From CAWJAP01 sp963834365 (lineage in GTDB: Bacteria > Acidobacteriota > Vicinamibacteria > Vicinamibacterales > Vicinamibacteraceae), in contig CAWIBS010000009.1 in NCBI GenBank assembly GCA_963834365.1, positions 366,168-430,167 of the forward strand: a stretch of DNA of 64,000 bases, in the 5' to 3' direction. Below are positions 19,075-27,762 of this stretch, piece after piece (the first letter of the stretch is position 1; each line of letters starts with the position of its first letter). The notes under the pieces are model-generated. The model saw only the letters and a list, made by a program, of their open reading frames with translations, was not told the DNA's origin and searched no databases. Both the position numbers and the translations under genes were made by a program.

Positions 19075-20691
19075 TCAGACCAGCGCCAGGTAGAAGACAA
19101 GAGACAGGACGAACGAGACGATCACGGTCCCCGGCAGAGTCGTGGCCCAGGTGATGGCGATCTTGCCCACCGTGTGCATGTTGACCTTCTCGCCCTTGGT
19201 CCCGGCGACGCTGCCAAGCACCGCAGCCGACAGCACGTGCGTCGTACTCACCGGCATCCCGCCGAAGTTGGCAAGGCCGATGCCGATCATGGCACTCGCC
19301 TGAGCCGCCGTCCCCTGGGCGGGATTCATGTGGGCGCTGCCCATCTTCTCGCCGAGCGTCGTCACGATCTTCTCGTAGCCGAAGGCCGTGCCCAGTCCCA
19401 AGGCAAGGGCCGACAGAAAAATCACCCAGAAAGGCACATATTGGATGAAACGGCCCAGGACGTTGCGCGCGTTGATCAAGTGCTCGACCTGTTCGGGACT
19501 GAACCTGCCGGTCCCTTCCCCCTGCTTGAGGGCCTTGCTGATCGTCTGATGGAGATCGAGGAGCCCCTGGCGCATCTTCGCGCAGGCTGCGCTCTGCTGG
19601 TTCTTGGGATCGGCGCATTCCCGCGTCTTGACGAGCGCGAGCAGATTACTCGTCTCGTCGAGCACCCTTTGGGCGCCCTTGCCAATCACCACGTCGCCAA
19701 CGAACTGCGCGGCGATTGACTCGACCTGCGTGACCGTTGTCGCCGCGTTCTGGATATCGGCCTCGTTCAGCCGACTGGAATTCAGACCGTAGCTGAGCGG
19801 CGCCAGGCCGAAAAGCACGAGCATCATGAGGCCGATGCTCTTCTGGCCGTCGTTCGCGCCGTGCAGAAAGGCGACCCCTGCGGAGCCTGCGATGAGCCCC
19901 GCGCGAATGGCGGCCGGAGGACGCGTCTCTGGCCGCGATGCGTCGTCGCGTGGCCTTCCGGCGGTGGCGCCCGGCTGCTGGGCGCGGCGTTCGGTAATCT
20001 CGGAGCCCGGAGGGAGCATGCCGAGCGTGGCGGCGACTTCCGGAGAGGGGGCTCCCGCCACTTCCGTCGACGCCGGATCCTGATCCCACCTGTCCCAGTC
20101 CGGGTGGCGCTTGTGATGGAGCGCCGGGCGGTACATCTCGGGATCTTTCACAAAGAGCGGAATCAGTTTCAGCAGGACGAAGCCGAGGATGAAGCCCACG
20201 ACCGGCGAGACCGCAAGCGTGACGAGGATTTTCTGTCCCTGGTGCCAGTTGATCTGCTCGAGAATCGGTTGTCCTCTCACGAACGCGTGCGCCATCGCGA
20301 CGCCGATGATCGAGCCGATGTAGGTGTGCGTGGTCGAGTTCGGCATGCCCAACCACCAGGTGCCGAAGTTCCACCCGAGCGCCGTCACGATCAGCGCCAG
20401 GAAGAGCGCGATCTCATCGATGGTGTTGATGCCCGCGATCATTTCATTGGGCAGCAGGTACACCAGCCCGAAGGCCACTGCGGTGCCGCCCGCCAGGACA
20501 CCGAGGAAATTCATGACCGCCGCGAGCGCCACCGCTGGCCCCGCCTTCATCGCGTTGGAATAGATCACCGTCGCGACAGCGTTGGCGGTGTCATGAAATC
20601 CGTTGACGGCCTCCTGGAACACGATCAGCACGAAGATCAGTACCAGAACGGCGGCCGATACGACCGGCAGACCGGCGAGCAACTCCATCAC
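19075..20691 (-). CDS. PiT-family inorganic phosphate transporter
   Basis: The 538-residue protein has about ten membrane helices and both PiT signatures: NGFHDTANAVATVIYSNAM near the N-terminus and FLHGANDGQKSIGLMMLVLF in the second half. A central hydrophilic loop of roughly 200 residues (including ERRAQQPGATAGRPRDDASR and a helical region QQSAACAKMRQGLLDLHQTI) separates the halves, longer than in Escherichia coli PitA. PVSTTHVLSAAVLGSVAG is the last conserved motif. PiT proteins take up phosphate, usually as a metal-phosphate complex, with protons or sodium. No PhoU-like Pit accessory gene lies beside it. Confidence 0.9.
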   Translation of the reverse strand: MMELLAGLPVVSAAVLVLIFVLIVFQEAVNGFHDTANAVATVIYSNAMKAGPAVALAAVMNFLGVLAGGTAVAFGLVYLLPNEMIAGINTIDEIALFLALIVTALGWNFGTWWLGMPNSTTHTYIGSIIGVAMAHAFVRGQPILEQINWHQGQKILVTLAVSPVVGFILGFVLLKLIPLFVKDPEMYRPALHHKRHPDWDRWDQDPASTEVAGAPSPEVAATLGMLPPGSEITERRAQQPGATAGRPRDDASRPETRPPAAIRAGLIAGSAGVAFLHGANDGQKSIGLMMLVLFGLAPLSYGLNSSRLNEADIQNAATTVTQVESIAAQFVGDVVIGKGAQRVLDETSNLLALVKTRECADPKNQQSAACAKMRQGLLDLHQTISKALKQGEGTGRFSPEQVEHLINARNVLGRFIQYVPFWVIFLSALALGLGTAFGYEKIVTTLGEKMGSAHMNPAQGTAAQASAMIGIGLANFGGMPVSTTHVLSAAVLGSVAGTKGEKVNMHTVGKIAITWATTLPGTVIVSFVLSLVFYLALV

Positions 20692-20752
20692 ACCTGCTCT
20701 TTTACCTTTGCTCTTCGTGTTCGGCCGGGACGGTCGACATCGGCGCGCCCCG

Positions 20753-21196
20753 CTATTCGCCCAGCAGGATCGCAGACCTTGCTTTTGACCGCAGTCCTCG
20801 ATCGAACGTGACCAGCGTCAGCTGTCCGACCGTGGCGAATGCAGCAAGGTATGAGTCGGCCCAGTCCTTGGTGGCTGGCTGGCGAAGGCGCGTCAGAGCC
20901 CGAAAGCGGGTCTCGATCTCCGCGGGCTCGTCAACGAATTCGACCCGCGGATCTCTGAGCCATCGGTCATAGGCGGCCCATGCCTGTGGCTGGGTCATGA
21001 CTTCGTCGCTCATCACCGCCCCCGCGGTCAATACCCGCAGCAGGCCGAGTTGGGTGAATCGGCAGAAGGCGAAGGTCGCACCCGGAGACAACGTCGCGAA
21101 CCACTCTGCGGCATTCGAATGGTGCGTGTGCCCTTCGTAGGTGAGCGCGATCCAGACGTTGATGTCAGGGAAAAGCGACGTCGTAGATGGTGGCAT
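20753..21196 (-). CDS. VapC-type PIN-domain toxin
   Basis: The 147-residue PIN domain shows the acidic active site of VapC ribonucleases: Asp11 in LFPDINVWIALTYEGH, Asp111/Asp114 in TKDWADSYLAAFA and Asp132 in VTFDRGL. The conserved HHSNAAEWF and FCRFTQLGLLRVL helices are typical of the group. VapC proteins cut specific tRNA or rRNA sites until bound by VapB. The start at 21196 lies inside the vapB coding region (32-base overlap), giving coupled translation; a slightly later start is possible. Transcribed from the promoter in front of vapB. Confidence 0.85.
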   Translation of the reverse strand: MPPSTTSLFPDINVWIALTYEGHTHHSNAAEWFATLSPGATFAFCRFTQLGLLRVLTAGAVMSDEVMTQPQAWAAYDRWLRDPRVEFVDEPAEIETRFRALTRLRQPATKDWADSYLAAFATVGQLTLVTFDRGLRSKARSAILLGE

Positions 21197-21392
21197 CGTC
21201 GAGAACCACGCTGCCCGGGCGCTTGGACCGAACGATCGGCAAGGACACGAGCGCTCCGGCTTTGCGGCGTTCGCCTTTCAAAACGTTCTTCACGCCACGC
21301 AGGATGAGCGCTCTCGTCGAGCTGCCCTCGCGTGCTGCCCGGGACTTCAGCTGGCGGTACATTCCATCGGGAATATCGACAGTCGTGCGCAC
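21165..21392 (-). CDS. VapB-type ribbon-helix-helix antitoxin
   Basis: GTG 21392 starts VRTTVDIPDGMYRQLKSRAA, a typical ribbon-helix-helix strand and first helix, followed by REGSSTRALILRGVKNVL. The C-terminal part (LPIVRSKRPGSVVLDDATIY) is the toxin-binding tail. The 75-residue protein overlaps vapC by 32 bases. A 6+2+6 palindrome lies just upstream and is the likely autorepression site. There is almost no space for a leader between the -10-like CACAAT and the GTG, so the message may be leaderless. Confidence 0.8.
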   Translation of the reverse strand: MRTTVDIPDGMYRQLKSRAAREGSSTRALILRGVKNVLKGERRKAGALVSLPIVRSKRPGSVVLDDATIYDVAFP

Positions 21393-21403
21393 GGGACCAT
21401 TGT

Positions 21404-21417
21404 GCCATATTTATGGC
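21404..21417. promoter_or_regulatory. Palindromic operator candidate for vapBC
   Basis: GCCATA and TATGGC flank a TT centre, a perfect 6+2+6 palindrome, 12 bases upstream of the vapB GTG and overlapping the -10-like CACAAT of the minus strand. Ribbon-helix-helix antitoxins repress their own promoter by binding such sites. The assignment rests on position and symmetry only. Confidence 0.5.
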
Positions 21418-21640
21418 GTAGGAGACACATGGCTCGAATCATCGACCCGGTCTGGACAAACTTTCGCAATTGACTCATCGGTAGTGCAGCATGAGGTGCG
21501 ATTTCTGAAGACCTCCCCGACCTACGAAAGACCCTGGCCAGGAACACTCGGGAGGCCTGTTCAGACTCCGCCATGCCAACCGAAATGGCCGAACGTCCGT
21601 CTAATGGCATAACATCCACGTTGTGGAGCATATGTCGCCG

Positions 21641-21970
21641 ATGTCTGTCGCGCTCGGCGAGTTCGAACAACTGATCCTGCTGGCGTTGATGCGGCTGGGG
21701 CCCGACGCCTACGGCGCCACCGTGCGCCGGGAGATCGAGGAACACGCGGGACGCGAGGTGTCGATCAGCGCGGTCTACACGACGCTCGAGCGGCTCGAGC
21801 GGAAGGGGCTCGTCCGCTCGCGCATCGGCGCACCGACGCCGGAGCGCGGCGGTCGCCGGCGGCGGCACTTCGAGCTGCTGCCGCTCGGCGCGCGATCGCT
21901 GCGCGACGCCTACCGGGCGCTCACCGGCATGACGGCGGGCATCGAACGCCGCCTGAAAACGCTCTCATGA
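21641..21970 (+). CDS. PadR-family transcriptional regulator
   Basis: The protein reads MSVALGEFEQLILLALMRLG, then YGATVRREIEEHAGREVSIS and VYTTLERLERKGLVRSRI, the winged helix of PadR subfamily-1 proteins that accompany ADOP permeases in acidobacteria. ATG 21641 fits family starts best, though upstream in-frame GTG 21623 and ATG 21632 exist. Length is about 109 residues with a short C-terminal dimerisation helix. It overlaps the next frame by ATGA (21967-21970). It probably represses the permease operon and responds to a compound handled by the exporter. Confidence 0.85.
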   Translation: MSVALGEFEQLILLALMRLGPDAYGATVRREIEEHAGREVSISAVYTTLERLERKGLVRSRIGAPTPERGGRRRRHFELLPLGARSLRDAYRALTGMTAGIERRLKTLS

Positions 21971-22389
21971 CCCGCCTGGCGCTGCTGGTGATCCGGTTGG
22001 CCACGCCGCCCCGCGAGCGCGAATGGGTGGTCGGCGACACGGTCGAGGAGCTGGCGCGAATCCGCGACGCGAGCGGCGAGCGTGCCGCGCGGCGATGGCT
22101 GCAGCGGGAGATGTGGCGCGTCCTCGCACATGCACCACGGCATCGGCTTGCGGTGTCGTCGGGGCTCGGCTGTGCGGCGGCCAGCCCGCGATCAATAGAG
22201 GAGACGGTCCCGTGCGCGATTTCTTCCAGGACATCCGCTACACGCTGCGGCTGCTGGGCCGCGCGCCGGCATTTACGGCGATCGCCGTCGCCACGCTCGC
22301 GCTCGGCATCGGCGCCAACACCGCGATCTTCGCCGTCGTCAACGCCGTGCTGCTCAAGCCGCTGCCGTTCGCCGACGCCGAGCGGCTGA
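21967..22389 (+). CDS. Detached ADOP permease-prefix-like domain
   Basis: Starting in the ATGA overlap with padR, the first 70 residues (VIRLATPPREREWVVGDTVE, ELARIRDASGERAARRWLQR, EMWRVLAHAP) resemble the helical prefix domain found at the N-terminus of many acidobacterial ADOP permeases (a WYRRQ-like region after a GD-hE stretch). The frame then runs on into the permease gene in the wrong frame to 22389, and that part (22212 onward) is not credible protein. Either this is a short separate protein ending with a lost stop, or one indel near 22190-22210 has split a single prefix-permease protein. Confidence 0.4.
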   Translation: MTRLALLVIRLATPPREREWVVGDTVEELARIRDASGERAARRWLQREMWRVLAHAPRHRLAVSSGLGCAAASPRSIEETVPCAISSRTSATRCGCWAARRHLRRSPSPRSRSASAPTPRSSPSSTPCCSSRCRSPTPSG

Positions 22390-24728
22390 TGCTCGTGCAC
22401 ATGCTGGTGCCGGAGCGCGAGCGCCCCGGCGTCTACAACGAGTCCGTCTGGTCGTACCCGAAGTACCGGACGTTCACCGCGTCGCAACAGGTGTTCGACG
22501 AGATCGCGTTCTTCGCGGGCCGCGACCTCGATCTCTCCGGCGACGGCGAGCCGCAGCGCGTGCGCGGCGAAGTCGTCACGGAGCGGTATCCGTCCGTCCT
22601 CGGCGTCGCGCCGTTGATGGGACGTCCGTTCACCTGGGACGAGGTGCACACGGCCGGCACGCCGCCCGCCGCCATGATCAGCCACGGCTTGTGGACGCGG
22701 CGCTTCGGCGGCGATCCGGCCGTGGTCGGGCGCACGATCCGCATCAATGCGGCGCCGTACACCGTGATCGGCGTGCTGCCGCGGGGCTTCCGCGGTCTGA
22801 TTGGCAACGCCGACGTCTGGGTGCCGCTCGCCGCCTTCGAGCCCTCGCAGCTGACCCAGGCGCAGTCGCACTCGTACACGATCGTCGCCCGCCGCAAGCG
22901 CGACGTGTCGGAGCAAACGGCCGCGTCCGCGGTGGAGGTCCTCGGCAGTCAGGTCGACGCCGCGCATCCGCGCAAGGACATCGGCATGGCGGGATGGACG
23001 GCGCGCGCCAACTCCATGTACGCGTCGCGCGTCGATACCGACGTCCGTCGGGCGGCGCTGGTGCTGCTCGGCGCGGTCGGCTTCGTGCTGCTGATCGCGT
23101 GCGTGAATCTGACGAATCTCGTCGCTGCCAAGGCGATGGCCCGCCGCCGCGAGGTCGCCGTCCGCGTCGCGATTGGCGCCAGCCGCGGACGGATCGTGCG
23201 GCAGTTCGTCGCCGAGGGCGTCGTGTTGTCGATGCTCGGCGCGGCCGCCGGGCTGTTCGTCGCCTTCGCGCTGCTCGGCGCCGCCGCCGCGGTCATGCCC
23301 GAGCCCGACGTGTTCTTCCGCTCTGCAGTCGCCCCAGGGACGCCGAGAATCGCCGGCGCGTCGGGACTGACGCGCATCGGCGCGTCGATGATCGGCCTGG
23401 ACGCGATGACGATCGTGTTCACCGGCGGCGTCGCGCTGCTGACGGCCATGCTCGTGTCGCTGCTGCCCGCGGCGCAGGCGTCGCTGCTGCGCCCGGTCGA
23501 TGCGCTGAAGAAGGGAAAGGCGGACAGGCGGCGCCCGCTGGCTCGACGCGCGCGGCGTGCTCGTGACGGCGCAGATCGCGCTGGCGCTGATCCTGCTCGC
23601 CGGCGCGGGGCTGATGATCCGCAGCGCCGAGCGGCTGCGCGAGACCGGCATCGGGGTCGACCCGACGGGGCTGTTCACCGTCCGCATCGACCTGCCGCGC
23701 GCGGCCTACGACGAGCAACCGCGGGCAGCAGTTCTACGCGCAGCTGCTCGAGCGGGTCAGCGCGCTGCCCGGCGTCCGGTCGGCGGCGCTCGGCCTCTGC
23801 GCGCCGGTGTCGGGCGGCTGCAACGGCACCATCGCCTGGTTCCCGCCGGCGAGGGAGCCGTTCCGCGACGGCCGCGATCCGTCGGTCGGCATTCACTGGA
23901 TCACGCCGGGTCTGCTCGACACGCTCGGCGTGAAACTGCTGCGCGGCCGGAACATCACCGATCAGGACCGCGCCGGCCAGCCGAAGGTGCTGCTCGTCAG
24001 TGAAACGGCGGCGCGCAGGATCTGGCCGAACGACGATCCGATCGGCAAGCGGATGTGGGCCGGGCAGGGCTCGGCCGGCAGCGGCGACGCCTCCGAAGTC
24101 GTCGGCGTCGTCTCCGACGTGCGCTACCGCGCCATCGAGACGGCGCCGGTCCCCGACGTCTACCTGCCGCTCGCCCAGTCGTATCAATCGCGCATGCGCC
24201 TGTTCGTGCGCACCGGGCTCGATCCTGTCGACGCTGGCGCCCGCCATCGCCCGCGAGGTGCGGGCGCTCGACGCGAACCTGCCGCTCAGCGAGCTCAAGA
24301 CCATGGACGATCGCGTCGCCGACGCGATGTGGCGGACGCGCATCGGCGCGTGGCTGCTGTCGGCTTTCGCGGCGCTCGCGCTGCTGCTGACGGCGATCGG
24401 GATCTTCGGTGTCATGGCGCAGGCGGTCGCGCAGCGGACGGCCGAGATCGGGATTCGCATGGCGCTTGGCGCACAGGCGCGAGACGTGCTCGGCCTCGTG
24501 CTGCGCCGCGCCGCCGTGGTAACGGCCGCCGGCATCGTCATCGGCGCCGGATTGGCGCTGCTGCTCACGCGGCTGCTCGCCGCCCTGTTATACGGCGTCG
24601 AGCCCGGTGACCCGGCGACGTTCGTGTCGGTCGCCGCCCTGCTCGGTGTGATTGCGCTCGTGGCCGGCTACATCCCGGCGCGCCGCGCCACACGTGTTGA
24701 CGCGATTGCGGCCCTGCGCGCGGAATAG
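22212..24728 (+). CDS. ADOP/MacB-like ABC permease, frameshifted
   Basis: GTG 22212 with GGAG 8 bases upstream starts VRDFFQDIRYTLRLLGRAPA, the conserved beginning of ADOP permeases. The architecture is TM1 (FTAIAVATLALGIGANTAIF), a periplasmic MacB-type domain (GEVVTERYPSVLGVAPLMGR, GLWTRRFGGDPAVVGRTIRI), three TM helices, a TM repeat (DARGVLVTAQIALALILLAG), a second periplasmic domain (DVRYRAIETAPVPDVYLPLA) and three C-terminal TM helices ending ATRVDAIAALRAE. Total about 838 residues. Frame changes near 23540, 23725 and 24230 break it. No ABC ATPase is adjacent, as is usual for this acidobacterial expansion; function is presumed export of peptides or drugs. Confidence 0.85.
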
Positions 24729-24938
24729 CGGCGGGTGCGTCAGCCTCTAGAACTCGGAAGCACTTGGCTCCACTCGGATTGCGTCGAGATTTTGGATATG
24801 GCTCGCCGCACTGGACGATTTCCGCTCCGGTGGGCGTCGTCCGCAAGTGCGTGCTGTTTCGCGGGCGCGATTCACCCGAACGATCGGTCGTCGGCAGACG
24901 GATCGCACGTCGGCGGCGTCTCTGCCCGCGTGTCCGGC

Positions 24939-25343
24939 CTACGCCGATGTCTCCGAAAAGATCGTCAGCAGGAAACCGCTCGGATCGCTGACCTCGAACG
25001 CGCGGCTCTTCCACTCCGTGTCGTGAGGGTCCGACTTGAGCGTGATGCCGGCGTTCCTGGCCCGCTTGGCGATCTCGTCGACGTGACCCGGCGTCGTCAA
25101 GATGGACAAGCGCACGCCGATTCCCTTCTTGCGGTCGCGCCCCTTCTTCCAATCGTCCTGGTTCAAGCCGATCTGGGTCCTGCCCGCTCGCAGCATCACG
25201 CCGAGCAGCGTCCCTTTCTCTTCCCACCGCTCGTCGATCGCGAAGCCGAGCGCCTCGTAAAAGGTGATGCTCTTCTGCAAATCGTCGACAGTCAAAGTGG
25301 GAACGATAGCGCTGATCTGCACAACTTCTTGCGTTGTCGCCAC
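24939..25343 (-). CDS. VOC (glyoxalase/bleomycin-resistance) superfamily protein
   Basis: GTG 25343 is chosen because the full Shine-Dalgarno AAGGAGG (complement of 25349-25355) lies 5 bases upstream; an upstream ATG at 25376 would read through it. The 134-residue protein has paired beta-alpha-beta-beta-beta units: SAIVPTLTVDDLQKSITFYE, ALGFAIDERWEEKGTLLGVM, TQIGLNQDDWKKG and VSDPSGFLLTIFSE. Members are metal-dependent lyases, dioxygenases or binding proteins; the ligand positions here are not complete enough to name an activity. Monocistronic as far as can be seen. Confidence 0.75.
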   Translation of the reverse strand: MATTQEVVQISAIVPTLTVDDLQKSITFYEALGFAIDERWEEKGTLLGVMLRAGRTQIGLNQDDWKKGRDRKKGIGVRLSILTTPGHVDEIAKRARNAGITLKSDPHDTEWKSRAFEVSDPSGFLLTIFSETSA

Positions 25344-25710
25344 GATAGCCTCCTTCTGTTTCGTCGTTTCGTTCATCCGCAGGCTAGCGGGCCGCGCCCG
25401 GATCTTCAAGCGCGGCCGTGTGAAAGAGTTTTGCGGGACGGACGAACCTGGGGCGGTAGCGGCGCGCCGCGCGGCGCTGCCGTTGCGCGTCGGTCGGTAA
25501 TCCGATGAGGTCGGCCGCGATCGAAGCGATCCAGATTCATCACCGTGTCCCAGGCAGCGACGAAGTCGCGCACGAACTTCGGGAATCCTTCATGGCCACG
25601 GAGATGGACGATCGGGCGGCGGAGACTGGCTGGAGTCGCCGTGTAACGGTGCCCCGAGTCGCGACACTTCCTCTTATGTTGACGCCGAGAGGCGCCTGGA
25701 GGGAGACAGC
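25344..25710. other. Intergenic stretch with a decayed gene tail
   Basis: No intact gene is visible. It contains the katG tail remnant (listed separately) and, to its right, about 130 bases leading to the next start (ATG 25711, with GGAGGGAGACAGC just before it). Confidence 0.6.
25520..25579 (-). pseudogene. katG: Remnant of catalase-peroxidase (katG) C-terminus
   Basis: On the minus strand these 60 bases read [20 protein letters not shown], nearly identical to the last residues of KatG (in Escherichia coli [20 protein letters not shown]). The normal stop two codons later is lost and the frame runs on into unrelated sequence. Nothing to the right (25580-25710) resembles the rest of KatG. This is therefore a decayed 3' end left after deletion of the gene. 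Confidence 0.75.
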
Positions 25711-26454
25711 ATGACTGCGCGGATCGACGAAATCGCCCCTGACCTGTATCGAATCTGTCTGTACGTGCCGGCCTTCGACCTTCAATTCAATCACTTCCTC
25801 GTCAGAGACGACGAGCCGCTGTTGTTTCACACCGGCATGCGCGGGATGTTTCCGGCGGTGCGCGAGGCGGTTGCGACGCTGATCGATCCCGCGAGCCTTC
25901 GCTGGATCAGCTGGAGCCACTTCGAGGTCGACGAATGCGGCGCGCTCAACGAATGGCTGGCGGAAGCCCCGAACGCCACCCCGGTGTGCGGAGAGCTCGG
26001 CGCGATGATCAACATCGCCGACTTCTCGAATCGGCCGCCGCGCGGGCTGAAGCCGGACGAGACCCTCGGGACTGGACGGCACAGGTTCCGCTTCGTTCCG
26101 ACGCCGCACCTGCCGCATGGATGGGACGCGGGCGTGTTGTTCGAGGAAACCGACCGGGTGCTGCTGTGCTCGGACCTGATGCATCAGCTCGGCGACGTCG
26201 AGCCGGTGACGACGGGCGACGTCGTGGGCCGGTACCGGCAGGCCTTCGAAACCTACCAGCAGTCGCCCGTGCTGATGGACTACGTGCCGTACACGGAGAA
26301 CACGAAGAGGCAGCTGGCGAATCTCGCGGCGCTGCGACCGCGCATGCTGGCGGCCATGCACGGCTCGACGTTCGTCGGCGACGGCGCGGCGGCGCTCGTC
26401 GCGAGCGGAGAGGTCATCCGGCAGGTGACCGGTGTGTCGGCGCCGACGGTCTGA
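25711..26454 (+). CDS. MBL-fold oxygen-binding diiron-type protein
   Basis: The 247-residue protein has a metallo-beta-lactamase fold with the diiron version of the first motif: WSHFEVDECGALNEW gives H70, E72, D74 rather than HxHxDH. Further ligands are expected at TPHLPHGWDAG (His133 or His136), LLCSDLMHQLG (Asp155) and LAAMHGSTF (His217). This pattern is that of flavodiiron and ODP proteins, which bind O2 or reduce O2/NO. There is no flavodoxin domain, so it would need a separate electron donor or act as an O2 sensor. GGAGG lies close before ATG 25711. It is monocistronic. Confidence 0.8.
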   Translation: MTARIDEIAPDLYRICLYVPAFDLQFNHFLVRDDEPLLFHTGMRGMFPAVREAVATLIDPASLRWISWSHFEVDECGALNEWLAEAPNATPVCGELGAMINIADFSNRPPRGLKPDETLGTGRHRFRFVPTPHLPHGWDAGVLFEETDRVLLCSDLMHQLGDVEPVTTGDVVGRYRQAFETYQQSPVLMDYVPYTENTKRQLANLAALRPRMLAAMHGSTFVGDGAAALVASGEVIRQVTGVSAPTV

Positions 26455-26515
26455 CCTCGGCGGGCCCGCGGTCCGATTGACCGCACTTGCGGGCGGGTAG
26501 TACCGTCAGCGTCGA

Positions 26516-27085
26516 ATGCTGACGATCGTCAACTCGAGCGACGGCGATCTCGCACGCGCGGTCGTGGAGCGGGGGCCGGAGTCGGCCGAGGCGGCCGAGA
26601 CCGAGTTGTATCGGCGCTTTGCCCCTCGCGTGCGGCTATACGGCCTTCGCCATCTGCGCGACGAGGAGGCGTCGCGCGACCTCGTTCAGCAGGTGATGCT
26701 CCTGACGATCGAGAAGCTGCGGGGTGGATCGGTTCGCGACGTCGATCAGATCGCGTCGTTTGTCCTCGGCGTGAGCCGAACGATGGCGAAAGACCTGCGG
26801 CGGCGGGAGTGGCGGCGCGAGAAGCTGCGCGAAGCCTTCATGGCCCCGGACATGGTCGAAGCCCCAGCCGGAGACGCCACCTTCGACGTTGACCGCCTCG
26901 AGACGTGCCTCGCCCGGCTCGCCGAGCGCGAGCGCATGGTCGTTCTCCTGACCTTCTATGCGGAGAGAACGGCGGGCGAGGTGGGTAAGGAGCTTGGGGT
27001 CAAGGAAGGCAACGTCCGGGTGATCCGGCACCGCGCGGTCGAGCGCCTGCGCACGTGCATGACGTCCCGCGAGGTGGCGCAATGA
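26516..27085 (+). CDS. ECF-type RNA polymerase sigma factor
   Basis: The 189-residue protein has region 2 (LYRRFAPRVRLYGLRHLRDE, DLVQQVMLLTIEKLR, SFVLGVSRTMAKDLRR) and region 4 (CLARLAERERMVVLLTFYAE, RTAGEVGKELGVKEGNVRVI, RHRAVERLR). ATG 26516 lies only about 62 bases after the previous gene. Its stop overlaps the following anti-sigma start by ATGA (27082-27085), so expression is coupled. It will direct RNA polymerase to a small regulon, probably including its own operon. Confidence 0.85.
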   Translation: MLTIVNSSDGDLARAVVERGPESAEAAETELYRRFAPRVRLYGLRHLRDEEASRDLVQQVMLLTIEKLRGGSVRDVDQIASFVLGVSRTMAKDLRRREWRREKLREAFMAPDMVEAPAGDATFDVDRLETCLARLAERERMVVLLTFYAERTAGEVGKELGVKEGNVRVIRHRAVERLRTCMTSREVAQ

Positions 27086-27747
27086 TGCCGACATGCCAGT
27101 CTCCGATTCCCGATGCGACACTGCTCGACTACTGGGCGCGTGACCTGGCGGACGGTCACGAGACGGACCGGGTCGAGGAGCATCTGTTCGCGTGCGGTGA
27201 CTGCTCGGCGCGCCTGCACGGCCTGGCGGCACTTGGGCCCGGACTGGCAACGCTCGTGCGTCAGGGGCGCGTCTCGGGGATTGTGTCCCGCGCCCTGCTC
27301 AACCGCATGCAGCGTGACGGCATCCATGTGCGCATGTACTCGCTCGTGCCGGACGAGACGGTGCCGTGTGCCGTCTTTCCCGGCGACGATCTCGTTGTCG
27401 TCGCCCTGCGAGCCGACTTCTCCGGCGTGGATGCCGTGACACTGTCGGTGACGGGGCCGGCCGGAGATTCGCTGAGCGGCGAGATCGACGACGTGCCCGT
27501 GTCCGGGCCTGACGGCGAGGTGCTCTGGGCCACGCCTGCCGCCGTCGTGCGTCAGATGCCATCGATGCGGCTGCAGCTCACGCTCGCCGTCCGCCGGCGC
27601 CACGCGCGCCGAACTCGGGAGGTACGTGCTCGATCACTCAGCGTCGACGCTACCCGCGTGACAATCCTGTGCCGAGCGAAGCTCGGGGCTGGACAGGTCC
27701 CGATCAACGCCGATCTGGCTACAGAGCTGCAGAACGCCGTCCGCTAG
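27082..27747 (+). CDS. Putative zinc-finger anti-sigma factor
   Basis: Begins in the ATGA overlap with the sigma gene. The N-terminal HETDRVEEHLFACGDCSARL contains the H-x3(n)-C-x2-C zinc anti-sigma motif. No membrane helix is evident; instead the rest (DETVPCAVFPGDDLVVVALR, DAVTLSVTGPAGDSL, VSGPDGEVLWATPAAVV) is beta rich and looks like a small soluble sandwich domain. The 221-residue protein likely holds the sigma factor in the cytoplasm and reacts to redox or another intracellular cue through the zinc site. The C-terminal 60 residues are basic and less regular. Confidence 0.7.
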   Translation: MMPTCQSPIPDATLLDYWARDLADGHETDRVEEHLFACGDCSARLHGLAALGPGLATLVRQGRVSGIVSRALLNRMQRDGIHVRMYSLVPDETVPCAVFPGDDLVVVALRADFSGVDAVTLSVTGPAGDSLSGEIDDVPVSGPDGEVLWATPAAVVRQMPSMRLQLTLAVRRRHARRTREVRARSLSVDATRVTILCRAKLGAGQVPINADLATELQNAVR

Positions 27748-27762
27748 CCGCCAGGCGACATC

